From Streptomyces sp. SUK 48 (GTDB lineage: Bacteria; Actinomycetota; Actinomycetes; Streptomycetales; Streptomycetaceae), in assembly GCF_009650765.1 (NCBI RefSeq), contig NZ_CP045740.1, forward strand, positions 5,494,001-5,558,000: a DNA stretch of 64,000 nucleotides, read 5' to 3'. A program made the position numbers and the translations under genes. Each line of letters opens with the position of its first letter. Within the stretch, counting starts at the first letter, position 1. The notes beneath the pieces were generated by a model. That model did not search any database. It was not told the DNA's origin and saw nothing but the letters and a program-made list of their open reading frames with translations. This document shows positions 58,194 through 64,000 of this stretch, one piece after another.

Positions 58194-58780
58194 ATCCCCG
58201 GGGCGGCCACGAGCGAGGGCAGGGTCAGCTGCCACCAGTCGGTGAGCCGGTCGGTGACGGTGGCCGCGCCCTCCAGCGCCTCGGTGAGGGAGCACAGGCC
58301 GAAGAAGGCGCGCACCAGGGTCCGGGCGGTGGGCGCGGGGCGTACGTGTTTCGCCAGGTCACCGGCGTTGCGGGCCTCGGCGAGCAGCCGGGTCGCGGCG
58401 GCGGTCCACAGCGCGAAGGGGTCGGGCAGGGGGGCGTCGATGGTGGCGCGCTCGGCCCACAGGCGTGCGCCCGCGCGCGTCAGCGGGTCCTCGGCGAGGG
58501 CACGGGCGATGTCGTAGCTGAGGGCCACGAGCCGCTGGACCGGGGGGACGGCCGCGTCCGCGTAGCGCGCGGTGAGCTGGGGCCAGGTGGCGAAGCGGTC
58601 CTGGACGACGGCGAGGGCGATGCCCTCCTTGCTGGCGTAGTGGAAGTAGACGGCGCCGCTGGTCCGGCCGGACCGCGCGCTTATGTCGTTGACGCTCGTG
58701 CCCGCGTATCCCTGTTCGGCGAAGAGCTGGGCGGCCGCTTCCAGAAGTGATCTGCGGGTTGTCCTGGCCCGTTCCTGCAA
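58118..58780 (-). CDS. TetR-family gamma-butyrolactone-receptor-like regulator
   Basis: A 220-residue regulator. The N-terminal helix-turn-helix is RTTRRSLLEAAAQLFAEQGY, GTSVNDISARSGRTSGAVYF. The rest follows the ScbR/ArpA type closely (ASKEGIALAVV, ALAEDPLTRAGARLWAERAT, LVRAFFGLCSLTEALEG, DWWQLTLPSL). These proteins bind autoregulatory gamma-butyrolactones and control antibiotics and development. No AfsA-type synthase gene is in the window, so it may be an orphan or pseudo-receptor. The start is TTG 58780, the only start near the conserved N-terminus. Confidence 0.85.
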   Translation of the reverse strand: MQERARTTRRSLLEAAAQLFAEQGYAGTSVNDISARSGRTSGAVYFHYASKEGIALAVVQDRFATWPQLTARYADAAVPPVQRLVALSYDIARALAEDPLTRAGARLWAERATIDAPLPDPFALWTAAATRLLAEARNAGDLAKHVRPAPTARTLVRAFFGLCSLTEALEGAATVTDRLTDWWQLTLPSLVAAPGIHPRDGAPAGAWAPIPVSRRNDRPS

Positions 58781-59113
58781 CGTTCCGCCCGCCCTCGCTC
58801 GGCATGTCCGACGGCCAAGAATGTAGTGCGCCCGCGTGCGCCGGGAGCAAACAGGAATCACACTCGCGCGGTAATCACGTATGTCTTTCGAGGGGGAACG
58901 CGAGCGGGTGGTAAGGGGTGTGTCCTCTCCGTCCCATACACCCGGACAGCGCTGCGGTCCAGTCCCTCCATGGGGTTATTGCCTGATTTGCCGCCACGAA
59001 AATATCGTAGTCGTCGCTATCTTTCCGTTTCCTGTGGAACGTCGGGAATGACGCATTTCAATGCCGCGTGCTCCGCACGCCACCCCCTGTCCCTGCCACC
59101 CTAGGAGGCCCCT
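58781..59113. promoter_or_regulatory. 333-bp divergent promoter region with a dyad
   Basis: No gene is seen here. It separates the receptor-like regulator from the HAD gene. An imperfect dyad at 58998-59025 (GAAAATATCG and CGCTATCTTTC) is AT-rich against the surrounding GC-rich sequence and has the size of a TetR-type operator. It may be the regulator's target. A ribosome site AGGAGG lies just before the HAD start. Confidence 0.45.
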
Positions 59114-59821
59114 GTGACCCCTCATGTCCGCCCCCTGCTCGACTGGTCGCCCGAGGCCGTCGTCTTCGACTGCGACGGCACCCTGATGGACAGCGAACGC
59201 CATTGGGTTCAGGCCCGCGTCCTGGCCTTCCGGGAATTCGGCCTCCAGGCGCCGCCCGGCTTCGCCGAGCAGGCCAAGGGCATGCACTACGAGGAGTGCG
59301 GCCGCCTGATGGCGGACTCGGTGCACAAGCCCGAGCTGGCGGCCGGCCTCACGGGAGCGCTCCTGGACCACTTCCTGGAGCTGGTCACCGACGACCCGGT
59401 CACCATGCCGGGCGCCGTCCAGCTCGTACGGACGCTGTCCGGGCGGCTGCCGCTGGCGGTGGCCAGCAACTGCCCGATGGTGGTGGTCGAGGGCAGCCTC
59501 GAACGGGCCGGGCTGCGCACGCACTTCCAGCACATCGTCGTCCCCGAGACCGGGGATTCCGTACGGCCCAAACCCTGGCCGGACGTCTACCTCCTGGCGG
59601 CCCGCCTGTGCGGGGTGCCCCCGCTCCGGGCGCTCGCCGTCGAGGACTCCCTGACCGGGGTGGAGTCCGCCCACCGCGCCGGACTGCGGGTCCTCGGGGT
59701 CGGCCCCCGCCCCGCCGCGGACGGCGCGAAGCGGGCCGACCTGTGGCTGCCGTCGCTGCGCGAACCGGAGCTGCTCACCTGGGCGGAGACCCGCGTCACC
59801 GGCGGACCCGAACCGGACTGA
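59114..59821 (+). CDS. HAD-superfamily phosphatase
   Basis: A 235-residue hydrolase. The nucleophile motif is VFDCDGTLMDS with Asp 19 and Asp 21, the Ser/Thr motif is in VASNCPMVVVEGSL, Lys in RPKPWPDVYL, and the acidic motif in VEDSLTGVESA. This is the subfamily of phosphoglycolate phosphatase or beta-phosphoglucomutase. Substrate unknown. GTG 59114 follows a strong GGAGG. It is the neighbour of the receptor-like regulator and may be under its control. Confidence 0.92.
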   Translation: MTPHVRPLLDWSPEAVVFDCDGTLMDSERHWVQARVLAFREFGLQAPPGFAEQAKGMHYEECGRLMADSVHKPELAAGLTGALLDHFLELVTDDPVTMPGAVQLVRTLSGRLPLAVASNCPMVVVEGSLERAGLRTHFQHIVVPETGDSVRPKPWPDVYLLAARLCGVPPLRALAVEDSLTGVESAHRAGLRVLGVGPRPAADGAKRADLWLPSLREPELLTWAETRVTGGPEPD

Positions 59822-59869
59822 GCCGGGCGGGCGCGGGTCCGCGCCGTGCGGACCCCCGGCGCGGACCGG

Positions 59870-60796
59870 CTACAACAGCCCCGCCGAGGCGAGGAACTTG
59901 GCGACCTTCTCCGTCTCCTCGCCCGACAGCGGCACCTGCGGCTCCGCGGTGACCGGGCAGTCGATCACGCCCCGCAGATGCAGGGCCGCCTTGAACGCGC
60001 CCAGCGCCGAGGAGCTGCCGCCCATCCGCGCCGGATCACCCGCCCCGGTCAGCCCGAACAGCGCGCACAGCCGGTCCTGTTCGGCCCGCGCCCCCTCCCA
60101 GTCGCCCGCCCGGCACTGCCGGTAGAGCCGTACGTATCCGTGCGGATCGACATTGGCGAGCCCCGGGACCGCCCCGTCCGCGCCCAGCGCCAGCGCGGCG
60201 TCGGCGATCAGCTCGGAGCCGGTCAGCACCGCGAAACCGGGGTGGGCGCGAGCCCCGGTGACCAGCTCGCGGAAGGCCGCCAGATCACCGCTGGAGTCCT
60301 TGATCCCGGCCAGCACCCCGTCCCCGGCGAGCCCCAGCACCAGCTCGGGGGGCAGCTTGGTGTGCACGGCGACCGGGATGTCGTAGGCGATCACCGGCAC
60401 CGGGCTCAGGGCCGCGATCCGGCGGTAGTGGTGGACGATCTCCGAGGGGTGGGTGCGGGCGTAGAACGGCGCGGTGACCACGACGGCCTCCGCGCCCGCC
60501 GCCGTGGCGGTGCGGACCTGGTCCAGGACCCTCGGGGTCGTCATGTCGATCACCCCGGCCAGCACCGGCAGCTGACCGCCCACGTGCCCCGCGACCGCCT
60601 CCACCACCCGGCGCCGCTGGGTGTCCGTGAGGAAGGCCGCCTCCGAGGTCGAGCCGAGCACGAACAGCCCGTGCACCCCCGCGCCCACGAGATGGTCCAC
60701 CAGCCGCAGCAGCGAGGGCACATCGACCTCGCGCTCGGGCGTCAGCGGCGTGCAGACGGGCGGGACGACTCCGGTGAGCGGGGCGGGGAAGGTCAT
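59870..60796 (-). CDS. DapA/NanA-family lyase or synthase
   Basis: A 308-residue TIM-barrel of the dihydrodipicolinate synthase/N-acetylneuraminate lyase family. The Schiff-base Lys is in GIKDSSGDLAAF near residue 166, Tyr in IAYDIPVAVH near 137, and GSTSEAAFLTDTQRRRVVEA is the second family block. It overlaps the ABC transporter gene by ATGA (60793-60796), so it belongs to that operon. Close to a sialidase, a lyase acting on sialic acid is one option, but the true substrate cannot be read. Confidence 0.88.
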   Translation of the reverse strand: MTFPAPLTGVVPPVCTPLTPEREVDVPSLLRLVDHLVGAGVHGLFVLGSTSEAAFLTDTQRRRVVEAVAGHVGGQLPVLAGVIDMTTPRVLDQVRTATAAGAEAVVVTAPFYARTHPSEIVHHYRRIAALSPVPVIAYDIPVAVHTKLPPELVLGLAGDGVLAGIKDSSGDLAAFRELVTGARAHPGFAVLTGSELIADAALALGADGAVPGLANVDPHGYVRLYRQCRAGDWEGARAEQDRLCALFGLTGAGDPARMGGSSSALGAFKAALHLRGVIDCPVTAEPQVPLSGEETEKVAKFLASAGLL

Positions 60797-61845
60797 TCAC
60801 GGCTCCTGCGGGTGAGGCCGCGGGTCGACAGGTCCTCCTGCACAGGATGGTGACAGCGGTAGCGATGTGCCGGGTGCGACGCGGCCGAGAAATCCGGCAT
60901 CACCTGTGCGCACACCGCGTCCGCCTTCCAGCACCGGGTGCGGAAGGGGCAGCCGCTCGGCGGCCGGGTCGCCGACGGCACCGGGCCGGCCAGCGGGATC
61001 GGGTCGACGGGGTGCAGCAGCCCAGGGGTGGCCGAGAACAGGGCGCGGGTGTACGGATGCCGGGCCCGGTCGCTCACCCGGTCCGCCGGGGTCTCCTCCA
61101 CGATCCGGCCCAGGTACATGGTGACCACCCGGTCGCTCATCCGCCGTACCGTCTGGATGTCGTGCGAGACGAACACCAGCGCCAGCCCGAGTCGGTCCTT
61201 GAGGTCGAGCAGCAGATTGAGGATCTGCGCGCGCACCGACACGTCCAGCGCGCTGGTCGGCTCGTCGGCGACCACCAGTGCCGGGTCCAGGGCGAGCGCG
61301 CGGGCGATGGCGACGCGCTGCCGCTGCCCGCCGGACAACTGCCCGGGCAGCGCCTCCGCGAGCCCCCGGGGCAGCCCGACCAGCCCCATCAACTCCCTTA
61401 CCCGCGCCTCCCGCCTCGTCCGGGTGCCGCGCTCGTGCACATCCAGCGGATCGCGCAGGATGCGGCGGACGGTGAGCCGCCGGTTCAGGGCGGTCGCGGG
61501 GTCCTGGAAGATCATGCCGGTGCCCGCGCCGACCGCCGCCCGCCGCTCGGCGCCCGGCATCGCCCACAGGTCCCGCCCCCGGAACGCCACCGTCCCCGCG
61601 GCCGGCCGCTCCACCCCGACCAGCACCTTCGCCAGCGTCGACTTCCCGCACCCCGACTCCCCGACGACGCCCACCGTCTCGCCGGCCGCCACCGTGAGAT
61701 CGGCACCGGTCAGCGCGTACACCCGGTCCCGCTTGAACAGGCCCCCGCTGCGCGCCCGGTGCACCACGTGCACCCCCCGCACCTCCACGACGGGCGCCTC
61801 CGCCAGGGGGTTCATCGGCCGGCCCGCATCCGTCACGGCGTTCAC
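60793..61845 (-). CDS. Oligopeptide ABC transporter ATP-binding protein (OppF/DppF-like)
   Basis: A 350-residue ATPase. Walker A is GESGCGKST, the ABC signature LSGGQRQRVAIARALALDPA, Walker B LVVADEPTSALD, and the H-loop is FVSHDIQTV. The C-terminal oligopeptide-family block with cysteines (SGCPFRTRCWKADAVCAQVM) is present. It energises peptide or nickel import together with the neighbouring permease-ATPase fusion. GTG 61845 follows GAGGAGG. The 190 bp before it are a degenerate copy of the end of the upstream gene. Confidence 0.92.
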   Translation of the reverse strand: MNAVTDAGRPMNPLAEAPVVEVRGVHVVHRARSGGLFKRDRVYALTGADLTVAAGETVGVVGESGCGKSTLAKVLVGVERPAAGTVAFRGRDLWAMPGAERRAAVGAGTGMIFQDPATALNRRLTVRRILRDPLDVHERGTRTRREARVRELMGLVGLPRGLAEALPGQLSGGQRQRVAIARALALDPALVVADEPTSALDVSVRAQILNLLLDLKDRLGLALVFVSHDIQTVRRMSDRVVTMYLGRIVEETPADRVSDRARHPYTRALFSATPGLLHPVDPIPLAGPVPSATRPPSGCPFRTRCWKADAVCAQVMPDFSAASHPAHRYRCHHPVQEDLSTRGLTRRSRE

Positions 61846-61871
61846 CGGACGGCCTCCTCGCGGCCGGCGGG
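61832..61871. repeat. Duplicated gene-boundary segment, copy A
   Basis: A 40-bp block (GTCACGGCGTTCAC...) contains the start codon of the OppF-like gene and its GAGGAGG. It recurs with two changes at 62026-62065. Weaker similarity continues for about another 70 bp. Confidence 0.85.
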
Positions 61872-62025
61872 GGCGGGTCGGCGGCGGGTGGCCGTGTGCC
61901 GGGCGGGGCCGGCGAGGGCCGGTGACCGTGTGCGGCGCGTCCCGCCGGCCGGTGGGTGCGCCCGGCCCGGCGGGAACGGGCCCCCGGCGCCCGCCCGGCA
62001 CCTCCGCCACGGGGACGCGGCTTTG

Positions 62026-62065
62026 GTCACGGCGTTCACTGGACGGCCTCCTCGCGGTCGGCGGG
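62026..62065. repeat. Duplicated gene-boundary segment, copy B
   Basis: Same 40-bp block as at 61832, here spanning the stop codon of the permease-ATPase gene. In this copy the following frame (VNAVTKAAS) is open as well but has no ABC domain. Confidence 0.85.
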
Positions 62066-63994
62066 TGCCGGGTGGTGGCAGGCGACCGTGTGGGTCGCGG
62101 GGCCCGTGAGGACCGGAGCCCGTGTGCGGCACACCTCGCTCGCCAGCGGGCACCGGCCGGCGAACCGGCAGCCGGGCGGGAAGTCGGCGGGGGACGGTAC
62201 GACGCCCGGGATCTGTGTCATCCGTTCCGCGGCGGACTCCAGCGAGAGCACGCTGCCGAGCAGAGCGCGCGCGTAGTGGTGGGCCGGCGCCGCCACCAGC
62301 TCGGCGGTCACCCCGCTCTCCACGATCTGCCCGCCGTACATCACCACCACCCGGTCGGTGACGTCCGCGACCAGCGCCAGATCGTGCGAGACCAGGACCA
62401 GCGCGAAGCCCAGTTCCGCGCGCAGCCGCAGCAGCAGTTCCATCACCTGGGCCTGCACGGTGACGTCCAGCGCGGTCGTCGGCTCGTCGGCGATGATCAG
62501 GCTCGGGTCGCGGGACAGCGCCATGGCGATCAGCACCCGCTGGCGCTGCCCGCCGGACAGCTCGTGCGGATAGCTGCGCAGGGTGCGCTCGGGATCGAGG
62601 CCGACGAGTCCCAGCAGTTCGGCCGGGCTCCGGCGTCCGCCACGCCGTACCAGCTGCCCCAGCTGGGCGCGGACGGTCATGGCCGGGTTCAGGGAGGACA
62701 GCGCGTCCTGGTAGACCATCGCCATCTCGTGGCCCAGCAGCTTCCGCCGGGCGCGGGCGGGTTCGGCGAGCAGATCGCGCCGCCGGAAGCGGACCTGGCC
62801 GCGCACCCGGGCGCCGGGCGGCTGGAGCCCCATGACGGTGAGCGCGGTCAGCGACTTCCCGCACCCCGACTCGCCGACCAGGCCCAGCACTTCACCGGGG
62901 TACACCTCGAAGCCGACCCCGGCGACGATGTCCACGCCCCGGTGCCGGCCGGGGAATCCGACGGCCAGGTTCTCCACGGCGAGCACGGGCGGCCCGGTGC
63001 GGTCCGGGAGCGGCCGGGCACGGGAGCGCAGCCTGCCGGCGGCCTCGGCGAGGCCGGGCAGCCGCAGCACCTCGCCCGGACCCGCCGCTGCCCCGGGCTC
63101 GTCGGCCGCCTCGACCTCCCGGGGCGCCGGGGCGGCCCACGCGTCCGAGACGCCCTCGGCGAGGATGTTCAGCGAGAGCACGGTCAGCAGGATCAGCAGC
63201 CCGGGGAAGACGGTCGCCCACCAGCCGCCGGTCAGCACCATGTTCTTGCCGTCCGCGATGACACTGCCCCACGAGGGGTCCGGGGGCCGCACCCCCGCCC
63301 CGATGAAGGACAGCGACGCCTCGAACACGATCGCCTCGGCGACCTGCACCGTGCAGAACACCAGTACCGGGGCGGCACAGTTGACGGCCACATGGCGCAG
63401 CACGATGTGCGGGGTGCGGGCGCCGATCACCCGTTCCGCGGTGACGTAGTCCTCGCCGTACTGGTCGAGCACATTGGCCCGTACGACGCGTGCCACCGGC
63501 GGCGTGAACAGGAAGGCGATGGCGCAGATCAGCACGCCGATCCCGCCGCCGAACACCGCGACGAGCACGGCCGCGAGGGCGATCCCCGGGAACGCCATCA
63601 CCACGTCCAGACAGCGCATCAGCGTCTCGTCGACGGCCTTGCGCGAGGTCGCCGCGACCGCCCCGAGCACCGCCCCGACGACCAGGGCCAGCGCGGTGGC
63701 GCCGAGCCCGATCGCGAGCGACCACCGGGCGCCGTACATCAGCCGGCTGAGGATGTCCCGGCCCAGGCTGTCCTGGCCCATCCAGTGCGCGGCGGACGGA
63801 TGTCCGGTGCCGCCCACCGGGTCCTGCTGGTCGAGCGGGTCGTCGGGGGCGAGCAGGGGCGCGAGGAGGGCGACGAGGACGACGAGGGCGAGGAAGCAGG
63901 CGGCGGCCTGGGACAGCGGTGGCAGCCGGCGCCGGCCGCGCGGCCGCACCCGGGGGGCGGCGAGCCGTTCGGCGAGCCCGGCACGGGTGATCAT
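62036..63994 (-). CDS. Oligopeptide ABC transporter permease fused to ATP-binding protein (DppC-DppD)
   Basis: A 652-residue protein. Residues 1-290 are a DppC-type permease (LSQAAACFLALVVLVALLAP as first helix, MGQDSLGRDILSRLMYGARW, ERVIGARTPHIVLRHVAVNC as the EAA loop). Residues of about 345-650 are a complete ATPase (GESGCGKSLTALTVMG, SYPHELSGGQRQRVLIAMAL, LIIADEPTTALDVTVQ, and GCRFAGRCPLASEVC). The fusion is common in Streptomyces and is complete at this end: ATG 63994 lies six bases from the window edge. A DppB permease and a substrate-binding protein should lie outside to the right. Confidence 0.93.
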   Translation of the reverse strand: MITRAGLAERLAAPRVRPRGRRRLPPLSQAAACFLALVVLVALLAPLLAPDDPLDQQDPVGGTGHPSAAHWMGQDSLGRDILSRLMYGARWSLAIGLGATALALVVGAVLGAVAATSRKAVDETLMRCLDVVMAFPGIALAAVLVAVFGGGIGVLICAIAFLFTPPVARVVRANVLDQYGEDYVTAERVIGARTPHIVLRHVAVNCAAPVLVFCTVQVAEAIVFEASLSFIGAGVRPPDPSWGSVIADGKNMVLTGGWWATVFPGLLILLTVLSLNILAEGVSDAWAAPAPREVEAADEPGAAAGPGEVLRLPGLAEAAGRLRSRARPLPDRTGPPVLAVENLAVGFPGRHRGVDIVAGVGFEVYPGEVLGLVGESGCGKSLTALTVMGLQPPGARVRGQVRFRRRDLLAEPARARRKLLGHEMAMVYQDALSSLNPAMTVRAQLGQLVRRGGRRSPAELLGLVGLDPERTLRSYPHELSGGQRQRVLIAMALSRDPSLIIADEPTTALDVTVQAQVMELLLRLRAELGFALVLVSHDLALVADVTDRVVVMYGGQIVESGVTAELVAAPAHHYARALLGSVLSLESAAERMTQIPGVVPSPADFPPGCRFAGRCPLASEVCRTRAPVLTGPATHTVACHHPAPADREEAVQ

Positions 63995-64000
63995 CAGGAC

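Noticed and set aside
58118..60796. Antibiotic biosynthetic cluster around the receptor-like regulator
   Set aside because: No polyketide, peptide synthetase, terpene or RiPP genes are in the window; only the regulator type hints at secondary metabolism.

Overview
The window is a high-GC actinobacterial chromosome segment. Codon use, GTG starts, gene families and gene order (rsfS, leuS, comEA-comEC, holA, rpsT, lepA, hemW, hrcA-dnaJ, phoH-ybeY, era, leuA) match the core chromosome of a Streptomyces, in the arrangement known around SCO2580-SCO2510 of S. coelicolor. That assignment comes from memory of the family, not from a search. No insertion sequence, prophage, CRISPR array, rRNA or integrase was seen.

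Layout. 1-6.8 kb: ribosome silencing factor, a histidine phosphatase, two identical tRNA-Ala(GGC) genes flanking a small zinc-ribbon protein, then leuS behind a leucine leader-peptide attenuator, a membrane-anchored coiled-coil protein and a DegV protein. 7-14 kb: comEA-comEC (comEC carries two in-frame tandem-repeat blocks), a DUF3761 protein, a YceI protein and holA. 14.3-22.2 kb: rpsT diverging from lepA, an acyl-CoA ligase, a HATPase-GAF-PP2C regulator and hemW. 22.2-33 kb: a worn Uma2-like gene, DUF3097, a metallo-hydrolase, CIRCE-hrcA-dnaJ, nitronate monooxygenase-rsmE, then three genes with broken frames (VOC protein, secreted protein, tricorn protease). 33-44.5 kb: small enzymes (quinol monooxygenase, HIT, RNase Z-like, adenine deaminase), an odd tRNA-Gly(UCC)-like gene, a PfkB kinase, the phoH-ybeY-CNNM operon, a broken S66 peptidase, an MFS pump diverging from its likely regulator, and a cytidine-deaminase relative lacking its zinc ligands. 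44.7-54 kb: a WxL/DUF916-like surface-protein locus leading into era, a sugar transporter-beta-glucosidase pair, a secreted protein of unknown function, and an emfourin-protealysin inhibitor/protease pair. 54-64 kb: leuA behind a second leucine leader peptide, a TerB-like protein, a sialidase, a gamma-butyrolactone-receptor-type TetR regulator, a HAD phosphatase, a DapA-family lyase and an oligopeptide ABC transporter running off the right edge.

Coordination. leuS and leuA are each preceded by a tiny ORF with three or four consecutive Leu codons, so charging of tRNA-Leu probably controls both tRNA-Leu synthetase and leucine synthesis. CIRCE before hrcA-dnaJ indicates heat-shock autoregulation. 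phoH, ybeY, the CNNM gene and era are RNA-handling and housekeeping genes spaced by small insertions. Sialidase, DapA-family lyase and the oligopeptide transporter may form a scavenging module.

Caution on the sequence. Five genes (28.5, 29.5, 31.0, 40.9 and 48.7 kb) are each broken by what looks like one missing C or G, four of them in a homopolymer run. This is more likely a systematic sequencing or consensus error than five real mutations. The frames there should be treated as provisional.
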